From Comamonas testosteroni TK102 (GTDB lineage: Bacteria; Pseudomonadota; Gammaproteobacteria; Burkholderiales; Burkholderiaceae_C): a stretch of DNA of 64,000 bases. Positions 20,715 through 30,026 of the stretch are shown in pieces (position 1 is the stretch's first letter; the number at the start of each line of letters is the position of its first letter). The notes under the pieces are model-generated. The model saw only the letters and a list, made by a program, of their open reading frames with translations. It searched no databases and was not told the origin of the DNA. The stretch is from the NCBI RefSeq assembly GCF_000739375.1, contig NZ_CP006704.1:1736001-1800000 (forward strand). The letters run 5' to 3'. The position numbers and the translations under genes were made by a program.

Positions 20715-21018
20715 CTGCGTGTGGGTCAGGGGCAACTCAGCTTCAATCAGATTTATTCAACAGCGCCCTTGGTTAATACACATTTAATATCAAATAATTA
20801 ATGCTTATATGATAAAAAAATCTGACTCAATAACAGTATCTTCTTTGATTCGAAAAATAATATTTATTTGGTATTCAGATCAACAGATTTGTATTAATAA
20901 ATCTCTAAATACAATTGGTCACATTTTATGTGGTCCTCAGTCGTCGACATAGTTAACATATCTATTTTATGAGTGAATTATATTATTAAAACCTAATAAT
21001 TTAGATGGTATCATATTT

Positions 21019-21318
21019 ATGAATAATCCGACATACAAAGAGTTGTTAGTACAACGCGAGGCGCTTGAAAAGCATATTGAATCTGTCCGCAAAGCAGAAA
21101 TCGCAGATGCTCTTCATAAAATTAAGAGCTTAATTGATGCGCTTAATTTGACGAGACAAGACATTCTTCCCCTTATAAGGAAAAAGCGTGAAATACGCGT
21201 TTCATACCCTAAATATAGGAATCCATTGACGGGTCAAACGTGGAATGGTCGAGGAAAGCCCCCAAACTGGATTAGGGATTCTGAACGTTCCAAATTTGAG
21301 ATATTATCGTCCAAATAA
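21019..21318 (+). CDS. H-NS-family nucleoid protein
   Basis: A 99-aa protein with an N-terminal coiled-coil oligomerisation part (residues 1-60) and the C-terminal H-NS DNA-binding signature YRNPLTGQTWNGRGKPPNWI. Betaproteobacterial H-NS-like proteins of this size bind AT-rich DNA and silence foreign genes. It lies alone in AT-rich DNA between a broken IS5 and a broken IS3 element. It may therefore be an island-borne silencer rather than the core chromosomal copy. The 20768-21018 stretch before it is AT-rich with no other gene seen. Confidence 0.85.
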   Translation: MNNPTYKELLVQREALEKHIESVRKAEIADALHKIKSLIDALNLTRQDILPLIRKKREIRVSYPKYRNPLTGQTWNGRGKPPNWIRDSERSKFEILSSK

Positions 21319-21488
21319 TAATCTGATGTTGTGCAGTTAGATAAAAATTTGCAGGCTAAATTATACCTAACCATAGTCTAAGCAATAAATATCTTTAAAA
21401 TAGATTGATCTAATTTGCTACGGCACTGCTGTATAAATCAGCCTTAGGCTAGCCTTGACTACCCATAGGCAGGTAGATATACCCGGTC

Positions 21489-21514
21489 TGTTAATTTCCA
21501 CGCAAAACTGACCC
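21489..21514 (+). repeat. Outer inverted repeat, left (IS21-like end)
   Basis: This 26-bp segment begins TGTTAATTTCCAC and ends CTGACCC. It matches 22 of 26 positions of the inverted copy at 23136-23161. Its form recalls termini of IS21-family elements, a recollection that needs a database check. It lies just outside the IS3-type end at 21523. Confidence 0.6.
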
Positions 21515-21522
21515 GCCGGAGG

Positions 21523-23117
21523 TGCGGATAAAAACTTGGACTGGTTTTATGCGGCTAGGCCAAGTTTTTTCCGGTATTCCACAGGACTTAAACGTCCCAG
21601 AGATACCTTGATACGTTTTTCGTTGTACCAACGAATGTAAGTATCGACAGCTTCAATGAACTGCTCAATCGTTGTTTATTGCCAGTTGTTGGGATAGAAC
21701 AGCTCCATCTTTAGCCTTCCAAAGAAGCCTTCGCACGCAGCGTTGTCTGGTGAGCACCCTTTGCGAGACATCGAGCGAACCAACTTTGCATCATGGACCC
21801 TCGAGAGCCAGCCAGGCCATCGGTAGTGAGCTCCACGATCAGAATGAATCACAGGGCGGCTCTCGCTGCCTTGAACAGCATCAATGGCTGTATCCAGCAT
21901 TCTGTTGACGAGATTTGCGTTGGGATGAGTCCCAATCTACCAGCTCACCACCAGCCCGTCAAAGCAATCAATGACTGGCGACAGGTAAACCTTGCCAGCA
22001 GGAATCTGGAATTCAGTAATGTCGGTGAGCTACTTCTCATTGGACGCAGCAGCATGGAAGTCTTGATTGATAAGGTTTTGCGGGGCTGCACCTATCTCTC
22101 CAAGGTATGAGTTATATCTGCGGCGTTAGGGCTTGGCCACGATCAACCCTTCCTGCTTCATCAACCGACGAACCACCTTCTCTGAGATGCCCTTGCACTC
22201 CTTGAGCAGGGATGCCTGCACCCTGCGATATCCATAGCAGCGGTAGTTGTTGTCGAAGATCTCTGTGATGCTTCGGCGTACATCCAAGTATTTGTCAGCC
22301 AGCTTCAGCCGGGCACGATGGTAAAAATACGAGCTTCTAGCAAGGCCAACAAGAGAAAGCAGTTCTGGCAATTCATACTGCCCGTGCAACGCGTTAACCA
22401 GCACAGCCTTATCTTTGTTTGCCAGCGTTTGCAGATCAATGTCAGCCCCATTTTTTAAGATTTCATGGGCCTGCTTGAGAAGCTCACGTTCTATCTTCAG
22501 CCGTCGAACATCCTGGCGCAATGATTCAACTTGGCGCCTGAGCGCTGCTTCATCCAACACTGGCGATCGCTTTGGGCTGTGTTTCATCGAGGCAGGGGCA
22601 CAAGGGCCAAGCAACTGATTTTTCCAGTTGTACAAGGTCCCCCTACACACCCCTAACTTGTCCGCAATCTCCTGTGCAGTTGATTGACGGGTACACAGTT
22701 GTACCACGCCCTCACACATCAAAGCATCAGGCTTTGTAGCCGGCCAAGACCTGCCTACTATCTTGCTGGTCTCGGGGCAGTCTTGCCGAACCCACGCAGT
22801 CAACGTTCCTCGACCTGGATAACCCAAAGCCCTCATCGTTGCAGCAATACAGCGATCATGGGCGAGGTAATGAGCAATAGCCACCTGCCTTTGTTGCAGC
22901 GAATATTTTGGTGCTCTTGGAGCTTGGTTTGCTGGCAAATCCTGATGCTTCAGGTAGTGCTGATACTAGCCTTTCAATGCGTTCTTGGTTGGGTACCCCA
23001 ACTGGCGAATCGTGGCTCTGACACGCAAGCCAAGCTTGATGTAAAGCTCAACTGCACGAATCCTGTCTGCGTATGAGTACATGAACTACCTCCTGGTAGT
23101 CCAAGTTTTTGTCCGCA
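21523..23117 (-). mobile_element. IS3-family element with nonsense-riddled transposase (1595 bp)
   Basis: Terminal inverted repeats of 20 bp are visible. The left begins TGCGGATAAAAACTTGGACT at 21523, and the right, read on the other strand from 23117, is TGCGGACAAAAACTTGGACT, so only one base differs. The interior encodes an IS3/IS150-type helix-turn-helix and DDE transposase on the minus strand. No clear target-site duplication flanks these ends. An outer pair of different inverted repeats encloses the element (21489-21514 and 23136-23161). Confidence 0.8.
21547..23082 (-). pseudogene. IS3-family transposase frame with five internal stop codons
   Basis: One continuous frame of 512 codons runs from ATG 23082 to TAA 21547. 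It encodes two N-terminal helix-turn-helix parts (RVRATIRQLGYPTK; TAQEIADKLGVCRGTLYNW), a leucine-zipper-like segment (LRRQVESLRQDVRRLKIERE), an HTH_21 region (NYRCYGYRRVQASLL), and the integrase core (LTDITEF, HSDRGAHY, then SPDNAACEGFFGRLK with the catalytic Glu). The frame is interrupted by TAG at 22966, TAA at 22126, TAG at 22030, TAG at 21937 and TAA at 21676. No frameshift is needed to read it. Two of the stops fall where the family has Trp (KG-W-Y and NEK-W-L). Confidence 0.85.
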
Positions 23118-23135
23118 TCCCCACCGGGGGCTAGT

Positions 23136-23161
23136 GGGTCACTTCTGGGTGGAAATCAACA
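23136..23161 (-). repeat. Outer inverted repeat, right (IS21-like end)
   Basis: Read on the minus strand this 26-bp segment begins TGTTGATTTCCAC and ends GTGACCC. It is the partner of 21489-21514. It lies 18 bp outside the right IS3-type end. Confidence 0.6.
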
Positions 23162-23808
23162 CACGGAGCGGTTTGAGAACCCGCTGCTATCGAAAGAAGG
23201 TTTCATCGCTTCGCTCACACTGTCAGCGGTCGAGGTCGCTGGCAGCACACTTATCACCTTGTGGTTTGAATGCGGTGAGATGTTCTGGGGACATAGTTTC
23301 AGCGTTACCTCGTTCGATGGAGTCAGGTTCAACGATGTTCGAGTCGAACTGCAAGGGTGACGAAGACAGCAGCACACGGTAGCCGCATGGATGTATGGGA
23401 GGGCGATAGCTTCGAACTAGCTAAAGCACGAATTGCAGCAGCGCAAGCTTCTGTGCCCCACTGAGAGAGGCCAAGACCAATGGCCGCTTTTGGAGCTATG
23501 CGTACAGCCGCTATGGGTCGACGGCACCTATTCGCGAGCCGATAAAGCGGACTTCCAGCACCTCGAAGGCAGCCTGTTAGCAAGGGGCTGCTTCTCACCT
23601 GAAAACAGTCATTGGAGAAGCGACTGTCTTGGCGCCCTGAATGACTGCTACGAAGCGGTGACCGGTAGTTCGACCAGCGGTCATGAGCAGCAGCAACCGC
23701 TGCACAGCAGACATCTGAAGCCGCAGTATGGATGGCAGCAATGGGTCGATCTGCGACTGGCCTAACGGCTAGACAAAATCGGCAGTCCGCGGACACCACC
23801 CGCCACCT
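23162..23808. other. Gene-poor spacer before the first defence operon
   Basis: About 650 bp with several short overlapping frames on both strands, none with a recognisable domain, a credible ribosome site, or consistent composition. It may be an eroded gene or IS remnant. I see nothing I can name. Confidence 0.5.
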
Positions 23809-25539
23809 TTAGTCAACCTCCTGAAACCCCTTCGCCTCAAACAAGGGCCGCAGATCGTTCAGCGCGTTGCTCGGTACCGCTACCCATAGGAGGTCTCTGG
23901 CACGAGTGGATGCGACGTATCCAATGCGACCGACTTCCGTGCCTACGCCAGCAAGTAGTTCCTGGGCGTGGTCCTTGAGAGTCATGTAGAGGACAGCGTC
24001 TAGGCTTTCTCCTTTGGCCTGGTGCACAGTGTCAATGCGTAGTGGCGCCGCCTTTTCATCGGCTAAATCCTTGGTGCCCAACAGAGCAGCGTTTGGCAGG
24101 CCGGTCTTTTTCAACTTGAGGCCGATGTTGGCGGCGGGCGTCAACCCAAACTCGGTCTGAAGCTTGTTGAGCAATATCCTGACGTTGGCCACGAGCTGGG
24201 AGTGCCATTGTGTGTCTGCGGTCAGAAAGGCAGATGGCAACCCCGCTTTTGCATCGCGCGTGAAGATCCAGATCTCGCGCCGCAACGCGCGCGCTCTAGG
24301 GAACTGGGCTGGTGAGGCGCCCGCCTGAGTAATGCAGCTAACAAGGCCATGTGGCGGCTTATCCAGCAGTGCAGCGACCCCAATCGCCACACGCTGGAAG
24401 GCATTTTGGAAATCATTTTTCTGATCACGTAGTACGGCGGCAGTCGCAAAAACCTTCACCGACCCTTGACCAGCAGGGGCAGCATCACCGCGGATTGCTT
24501 CGGTCAAACCGCGACCGCGGCAGAGTACGGCTGATCGCTTTAAATCGGCCCCCGCAACCGCTAGCGCACCCTGGAAAGCAGTGATCAACTTGACGTGCTG
24601 GTCACGCTTATACCCAGTGAAGTAGGCGCCGTGCGGTGTAGCAGGTGCACCTCGCTCAGCTACATCATCGCGCCCACACAACCCATTGGCGAGGCTGACA
24701 ATCCGAGGCACCGATCGAAAATTGCGTTTCAAGGAATACTGCAGTACGCCCGGGCGTTCGTGGTATTCACTCAGAAATTTTCCGTCTGCACCTGCAAAAT
24801 CGTAGATACCTTGATTAGGGTCGCCGATGAGAGTCACGCACGCACCTGCGTCGATCAGTAACAGTAGGATCGCTTGGTGCACCGAACCGATGTCCTGAGC
24901 CTCATCAATCAAAATGTGTGGGTAGCGGCGAACCACTACCTTCAGAAGCTCCGGGCGCTCCTTCAATGCTCGGTACACCCAATAGCGCCCGAGATCGTGG
25001 GTGTATGCACCAGTCTTGCCAAGGCGGCCGATGAGATCGCGGGCTGCAGCGTTGGCCACCAACTCAAGCTCATCATTGCGTCTGTAATAGAAGCACTCCT
25101 GGCCTTTGACGAATGCGACGTGCAACTCCGTGATGCGCATCGGAAACGACGGTGTCTTGAATGTAAAGCCGCTAAGGAACGTCTCGCTGCCGGTCACGAG
25201 ATAGGCGGCCTGAGATGCCCCCATTGTGCGATGTCCGTGAGGGCGGAGAATGTTGCTGGTAATGAATCCGTCCAGCGTGTCGATCTCAACCCGGTCACGG
25301 CCAACGCCAGTCGGGAGGTCGCGAGCTAGCACATCGTAGGCCTTACGGAATGTGTCAACGGCCACGTTGGAGAACGAAAGCAGCGCGACGCGCCCGCGCG
25401 TGTTTCCAAGGTTCCGGCGCATCTGGACGAGGCGCTGCACTGCCGTCTTGGTTTTTCCGCTACCTGCGCATGCAATCACGCACAGAGGCTCCATAGGGGC
25501 ATCGACGACTGCCTGCTGCTCTGGTGTCAGCGCGCTCAT
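23809..25539 (-). CDS. gajB: UvrD/Rep-type helicase, Gabija GajB-like (operon 1)
   Basis: A 576-aa superfamily 1A helicase. Motifs in order are Walker A ACAGSGKT (residues 23-30), DEAQD box (ILIDEAQDIG), GDPNQGIYDFAGAD, the arginine-bearing KRNFRS, VHQAKGESLDAVLY, and VASTRARDLLWV. ATG 25539 overlaps the stop of the upstream nuclease gene by 4 bp. The open frame reaching to 25692 lacks support and overlaps that gene. An OLD-nuclease gene translationally coupled to a UvrD helicase gene is the layout of Gabija anti-phage systems, and also of class 2 OLD pairs. In Gabija, GajB responds to free DNA ends and works with GajA. The assignment rests on architecture. Confidence 0.75.
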   Translation of the reverse strand: MSALTPEQQAVVDAPMEPLCVIACAGSGKTKTAVQRLVQMRRNLGNTRGRVALLSFSNVAVDTFRKAYDVLARDLPTGVGRDRVEIDTLDGFITSNILRPHGHRTMGASQAAYLVTGSETFLSGFTFKTPSFPMRITELHVAFVKGQECFYYRRNDELELVANAAARDLIGRLGKTGAYTHDLGRYWVYRALKERPELLKVVVRRYPHILIDEAQDIGSVHQAILLLLIDAGACVTLIGDPNQGIYDFAGADGKFLSEYHERPGVLQYSLKRNFRSVPRIVSLANGLCGRDDVAERGAPATPHGAYFTGYKRDQHVKLITAFQGALAVAGADLKRSAVLCRGRGLTEAIRGDAAPAGQGSVKVFATAAVLRDQKNDFQNAFQRVAIGVAALLDKPPHGLVSCITQAGASPAQFPRARALRREIWIFTRDAKAGLPSAFLTADTQWHSQLVANVRILLNKLQTEFGLTPAANIGLKLKKTGLPNAALLGTKDLADEKAAPLRIDTVHQAKGESLDAVLYMTLKDHAQELLAGVGTEVGRIGYVASTRARDLLWVAVPSNALNDLRPLFEAKGFQEVD

Positions 25540-27374
25540 GGCTTGCCAGCTGCTTGGCAGGCATGCTTGATTGCATCCTGGATGTAGGTCGGCACGGTGA
25601 AGGGCAACTTTGGGTCTGCAATAACCTGTGCCAGCGCTTGAGCGAAGCTGCCCTTTTGCACGTTGTTTTTTGGTCGTTCGAACATGCCGCAAAACAATGT
25701 CTTAGCCTTGGCCGCGTCGTCCGCCGCCGCGTTGACGGCTGCGGTTAAGGTGGCCGCAATCTTTGGATGCATCTCCTTCAGCGCTGCCAGCATCGGCTCT
25801 CTGTTGGCAGACTCGAGGGCCAAGTCATATTCAAAGGTCTTGAGACCGTGGAACACTTTCACATATGAATCCTCACAGGCTTTCATCTTGGCTGTGTTGG
25901 CAGATACGGTGATCACTTCGCCTGCTGCCGGGTAAACGGGCTCGGGATCCTCGTCCTCATCCTCTGGCGGACTTCCGGCGTCGACAGCGGACGCATCCAT
26001 CGGTGCTGCAACAGCTTCCGGACCGGCAGCATCTTCCGACTTCTTCGCCGGCTTTGGTTCAACGGGATCGGCATCTGTCAAGATAGCAACTGGAATCTTC
26101 AATGCCTTGTCACCAAACAGCGGAAGGAACGAATCGAAGTTCAACCCTTCTACGCTGATCAAGCTCACGCCATGCTGGCGCAGATCGCATCCGATACGTT
26201 TGGCCAGCGCGTCGACCATCATCAGCTCGGCTGCACCTTCGACAAAGATGACTCGACGCGCAAAAAACAACTCGGCGCGTGTGACGTCCAGATAACGTTC
26301 AAGCTTCTCGCGTTTGCCCTTCTTGAACTCGACGTCGCGGGGGAAGAAAGTTACGACGGACCTGCCCGTGTCAACCAAGCACACCAGACTGTTCAGGTCG
26401 GCAATGCTGGCGAAGTTCGGTGAATGGCTCGTCACGAATAGCTGGACAGGCTTTTCGCCTTCGACGGCCTTGATGGATTCGAGGTGTTGCAGTAGCACCG
26501 CCTGCAACTGCGGGTGCAGATGAGCCTCCGGCTCCTCAACAATCAGCCCGCGATAGCACGAGTCAGGATTCTTCGTAAGCTCGCTCAGCACCACTGCCAT
26601 AAAGATCAGGTTGTTGAAGCCCAGGCCGTTTTGCTCAATCTCGAAGGCATCAACAAGCAAGGACAGCCTGGACTTCAGACTTTTGAAGTCGCTCGCGCTC
26701 AGACCTACATCTAGCAACTGCATCAACTGTGGCCCCAGCATCGATTGGTAGCGGGTGTTGATCGCCTCGTACGTGCTCACGATAGGCAAATGTTTCTTGA
26801 GCTCGCTGTCCAGTTCCTGAAGCGCCTTGTTGATGCCCTCGATGCCGGCCTCGGTCGCAAGAAGCTGCAGCAGCCTCGCCAACTGGCTGGACCGTCCCGG
26901 TTTCAACCCTTGTGACGCATCGCGAAGTGGGGGCGGGTATACGCCGCGCAAGTTCTCCATCATGTCTGCCGTGAGACTGACGTCTTCGTGCTCGCCGCAC
27001 CAGCGCTTCGCTCGGAGCCTACCGGCTTTGTCCGGCTCGGAATAGCGAATAGTAATGTGCGCTTCCAGCTTGCCCTTGTTGTCGGGCACCAGGGCCGCGA
27101 GGAAGTCTGCCTCGTCGTCAAGATCCAAACCGCTGAAGACGTACTCAAAGACGATGTCGCCAGCGGGTACTCCGCCAGGCGGTCGGTGAATATCTTCCTC
27201 ACTGACGCGGGGATATGGCTCGTCGTGGCCTGCCAATAGAGCCCTCAGCGCGTCCACGACCGCCGTCTTGCCGACGTTGTTCCCTCCAACTAGGACGTTC
27301 AGCCCAGGTTGGAATATAAGCTCCGCATGAGCGAGCTTGCGGAAGTTCTTGACGACCAGTTTGGCCAGGTGCAT
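25536..27374 (-). CDS. gajA: OLD-family ATPase/Toprim nuclease, Gabija GajA-like (operon 1)
   Basis: A 612-aa protein with an N-terminal SMC/ABC-type ATPase. Walker A is GGNNVGKT (residues 30-37), Walker B is LIVEEPEAHLHP (near 278-289), and the H-loop is VTSHSPN (near 315). A C-terminal Toprim domain follows: FVEGAAE with Glu379, then ILTDADP with the Asp pair near 434-436. This is the order in GajA and other OLD nucleases, which cut DNA. Directly after the Toprim Asp pair comes an unusually acidic, Ala/Pro-rich insert (about 437-485, with EDEDEDPEP). It is followed by the coupled helicase gene. It differs enough from the second copy (37765-40101) to be of separate origin. Confidence 0.78.
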   Translation of the reverse strand: MHLAKLVVKNFRKLAHAELIFQPGLNVLVGGNNVGKTAVVDALRALLAGHDEPYPRVSEEDIHRPPGGVPAGDIVFEYVFSGLDLDDEADFLAALVPDNKGKLEAHITIRYSEPDKAGRLRAKRWCGEHEDVSLTADMMENLRGVYPPPLRDASQGLKPGRSSQLARLLQLLATEAGIEGINKALQELDSELKKHLPIVSTYEAINTRYQSMLGPQLMQLLDVGLSASDFKSLKSRLSLLVDAFEIEQNGLGFNNLIFMAVVLSELTKNPDSCYRGLIVEEPEAHLHPQLQAVLLQHLESIKAVEGEKPVQLFVTSHSPNFASIADLNSLVCLVDTGRSVVTFFPRDVEFKKGKREKLERYLDVTRAELFFARRVIFVEGAAELMMVDALAKRIGCDLRQHGVSLISVEGLNFDSFLPLFGDKALKIPVAILTDADPVEPKPAKKSEDAAGPEAVAAPMDASAVDAGSPPEDEDEDPEPVYPAAGEVITVSANTAKMKACEDSYVKVFHGLKTFEYDLALESANREPMLAALKEMHPKIAATLTAAVNAAADDAAKAKTLFCGMFERPKNNVQKGSFAQALAQVIADPKLPFTVPTYIQDAIKHACQAAGKP

Positions 27375-27692
27375 TTTCTGTCCCCCTTGGCTAACCAGTT
27401 TATCTTCTTATATGGAGCACTGCTGGTGGCTATTTCAGGCGAGTGCTCCATTTTTTGCTGTCGCCAATGCCCGCGCCTAAAGGCCCATGAATGCAGTGTG
27501 GTCCATGCCCCGAGCTATTTTCTTAGCTATGCCAACAGCAACCGCTGCTCATAAATCGTGACATGACAAGTGGCACTGATCAGTAAGAAGCACGACCCAA
27601 CAATGAAATAACCATAATAAGGCTACAAAGCTATCTTGTCATCAAGTAACCGTGTTCTAATCTAAGAGGCGAATGGAATGACTGGCACGATA
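27375..27692. other. Spacer between nuclease gene and recombinase operon
   Basis: About 320 bp between the start of the operon-1 nuclease gene and the end of the recombinase operon, both on the minus strand. It must contain the promoter or the read-through path for the defence operon. I see no clear -35/-10 pair, operator or terminator, and no gene. Confidence 0.5.
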
Positions 27693-28061
27693 TCAAGAGG
27701 TCTTAATCGGAACAACGAACAACTTACCTTGCTTGAGTTGAAGGTTTTCCTCCCTAAGCTTAAAAACCTCATCGAGTAAACATATCTCACGTTCTAGAGA
27801 GTTGTCCAATAGGATCCTCAGTGATTTCAATTGATCCTGCAAATGCTTAATTGGGTCGAGTGGTAACTTTTCCTGCTTCTGTTCTTGGGCGGCTTGTTCA
27901 ATCGCTGAGATAAGGTCTGCATGGCCAAGCCTAGACTTCTTGATGCTACCTCTACCTGAGCCTGCTTCTAAGGCTACAGTATCGTTGTTTATCGGTGTAC
28001 CTCGAGCCCTGAGTCGATCTAAGGCTTCGAAGTACTTACGCACTTGACTATTCGCCGCCAT
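27693..28061 (-). CDS. Small coiled-coil accessory protein of the recombinase module (TnpC/DUF6262-like)
   Basis: A 122-aa protein with an N-terminal helix-turn-helix-like part (QVRKYFEALDRLRARGTPINNDTVALEAG) and a C-terminal coiled coil (residues 65-115, rich in Leu/Glu/Lys). Its size, design and place as the last gene after the recombinases match TnpC of Tn554-type elements and the DUF6262 family. That protein is known from Tn554 to influence recombination frequency or orientation. ATG 28061 overlaps the upstream stop by one base (TGATG) and has an AAAGGAG ribosome site. Confidence 0.65.
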   Translation of the reverse strand: MAANSQVRKYFEALDRLRARGTPINNDTVALEAGSGRGSIKKSRLGHADLISAIEQAAQEQKQEKLPLDPIKHLQDQLKSLRILLDNSLEREICLLDEVFKLREENLQLKQGKLFVVPIKTS

Positions 28062-29989
28062 CACTCTACTCCTTTTGTAAGACGTTCTCGTGCGGTCAGC
28101 AAAATTTCTAAATGACGAGCTTCAAGCCGATGCTCAACACTGCCATGCTCATTTCGCTCTAAGGATGCTACAGCACTTTCTTGGAATTGGATGATGTGGT
28201 CTAGTCGCTTGCTTGAGACTACCTGATTTATGCAATTTTTCTCCAGGCACTGATACGGAATTGGTTCCATTGGTTCGATCTTGCAAGGCTCTGTTGATAC
28301 ACATCCGCCCAGAGGAGTTTCACGGTAAGCGATTTTGTTTTCTTGGAACAGGCGAAAGGTATCTTCCTGACTGCGTGACTCGATCACATTGGCCATATGC
28401 TGAGAACCCCTGCCGAGCAGATTGTCGTCATTGAATAGCACAGAGAGCGCGTAGGCATAGTAGCTACTCTCGGATTTGGCAGCGTTCCACTCATGAGAGA
28501 AATGATTTTTGTCAAATACGAGATTCACGGCCCTGGAAAATCCATCTGAATAATAAAGCGCCATTTCCTCGGTTATATGCTTCAACTGCGCCTTAAGCGC
28601 TGGCAGACTGACCATTCCCGAACGGTGTGCATACACCGCGAGGCTTCGCCGTAGTTGGTGGAACGTTAATGGCCAGCGCAAATCGACTTCAATGTCATCA
28701 CGTTCCCATGAATTTTCCATTTCTAAGCTGTCCAGTTCATCAATATCAGATTGAGTAATAATAGGGCAAATAATTTCTCTGAGGCTGTTGCGATGATTTG
28801 TGACGCTCTTACTTTCTCTGCACATATAAGGGTTTTCGGTTGACGGGAATAATAATGCCTGCTGGCCTACCTCTGGTGGAATTTTGTGTTCCTGAAGTAT
28901 TTTTCTCGCAATCCGCTGCGCCAGCTTTACTGCACGCGCACCTTGATGGCTCGTTATCCAAGATGCAGATTGCTTCACCCCTTCGTTGAATTTATGGGTA
29001 TATCCTTGTAGCTCATAGTGTACGGAGCCATATTGTTGAAATTCGGCCAAAACTTTATCAAGAGGTAGTATGGATGCCTCTCCAATACGCATGCCGCTGA
29101 ATGCGATCACAATCGTCATTAACGTAACCTGATGTAGCCCAATGCGCGTGGTAATGAACTGTTGGATTGGTACTTCACCCATTGGGTCGTATCCCAAAAA
29201 ATTTAGTTGATTAATAATGGAAGACAGTTCGTTTCTTTTATGAGCTTTGGGCTGCTGTGCTGATGATGTCTCGGAAATACTTCGAGAGGCCTGTTTGCAT
29301 TTGGTGTAGGCATTCAAAAGCAGTTCAAGCTCCCCCTCTATAATTTCCATTCGATTAATAAGGCAAGCTAGTATCTCGCAATACACACGAGAGGGAATAA
29401 GCGGGGTTTGCCTGTATTGGGGGCGAGTCTTTGACTCTTTACTTAACACTCTCCTAAGAGTCTGAAGTTGAATTTTTTTTATAATTCCGAGATTTTCTTG
29501 CTGACGCCACAGTGTGTTAATTAGCGATGTGGTTGAGTAAAGGTAGGTCTGATTCATACCCTTTAACTCTTGAGTCATCCATTCGGGATGTGTCAGAATA
29601 GTGAAAAGATCTACTCCATAATTCTCGGCCTTGCGAGACCATGCTCGAAGCGCGAGGTTCGCAAACCGCAGCGTTCTGGGAGCCCGGATATCTCCTGCGT
29701 CCATGTGTAGCCACATTAGGGCTTTATGCTGTTCGTAAATGAGTGTACTTAGGGGCGAAAGTGCCGGGGCATCGGATAAGGGGAAATGCAGCGTAAACGC
29801 AGATGTGCCGTCGGTACTCATACTTCTTAAATCCCAGGAGCGATCACCATAGCGAGAGACTACTTCCTTGGCTGCGTTGTAAGCCACAGGGGTGTCAATG
29901 GGGAAGTAGGGGCGGTTTGGGGTTGTAGTTGATTCTGCAGAGCTTAGGTTATCTGTATGTGCCGAGTTAATGGGTGATATGCGTTTCAT
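28061..29989 (-). CDS. Tyrosine recombinase, third of trio (TnpB-like)
   Basis: A 642-aa site-specific recombinase of the Tn554 TnpB size class. Catalytic residues counted from ATG 29989 are Arg301 (FSGMRIGEA), His444 and Arg447 (FHQLRRS), His471 (LKHITEE), and Tyr479 or 480 (ALYYSDG), so the R-H-R-H-Y set is complete. The C terminus has paired cysteines (GGCVSTEPC and YQCLEKNC) that could bind a metal. A TTG codon two triplets upstream is an alternative start. The gene begins 37 bp after recombinase 2 and is coupled to the small accessory gene. Confidence 0.82.
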   Translation of the reverse strand: MKRISPINSAHTDNLSSAESTTTPNRPYFPIDTPVAYNAAKEVVSRYGDRSWDLRSMSTDGTSAFTLHFPLSDAPALSPLSTLIYEQHKALMWLHMDAGDIRAPRTLRFANLALRAWSRKAENYGVDLFTILTHPEWMTQELKGMNQTYLYSTTSLINTLWRQQENLGIIKKIQLQTLRRVLSKESKTRPQYRQTPLIPSRVYCEILACLINRMEIIEGELELLLNAYTKCKQASRSISETSSAQQPKAHKRNELSSIINQLNFLGYDPMGEVPIQQFITTRIGLHQVTLMTIVIAFSGMRIGEASILPLDKVLAEFQQYGSVHYELQGYTHKFNEGVKQSASWITSHQGARAVKLAQRIARKILQEHKIPPEVGQQALLFPSTENPYMCRESKSVTNHRNSLREIICPIITQSDIDELDSLEMENSWERDDIEVDLRWPLTFHQLRRSLAVYAHRSGMVSLPALKAQLKHITEEMALYYSDGFSRAVNLVFDKNHFSHEWNAAKSESSYYAYALSVLFNDDNLLGRGSQHMANVIESRSQEDTFRLFQENKIAYRETPLGGCVSTEPCKIEPMEPIPYQCLEKNCINQVVSSKRLDHIIQFQESAVASLERNEHGSVEHRLEARHLEILLTARERLTKGVE

Positions 29990-30026
29990 GGGCAACCTTC
30001 AGTCTGTGGGTATTAGGCGTTTCAAT

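Larger units (their letters stand above)
19715..20767 (+). mobile_element. IS5-family element, copy B (1053 bp)
   Basis: The left end reads GATGTTGTTGCATAAAT and the right end, on the complementary strand, GGCGCTGTTGAATAA. Both match the ends of copy A (18186-18883). Its length is normal for the family. The transposase inside is frameshifted. The two copies are in opposite orientation and bracket an 830-bp segment holding the 104-aa gene. Confidence 0.75.

Noticed and set aside
23162..23808. Several frames of 80-156 aa on both strands before the first helicase gene
   Set aside because: No domain, no ribosome site, and the frames compete with each other.
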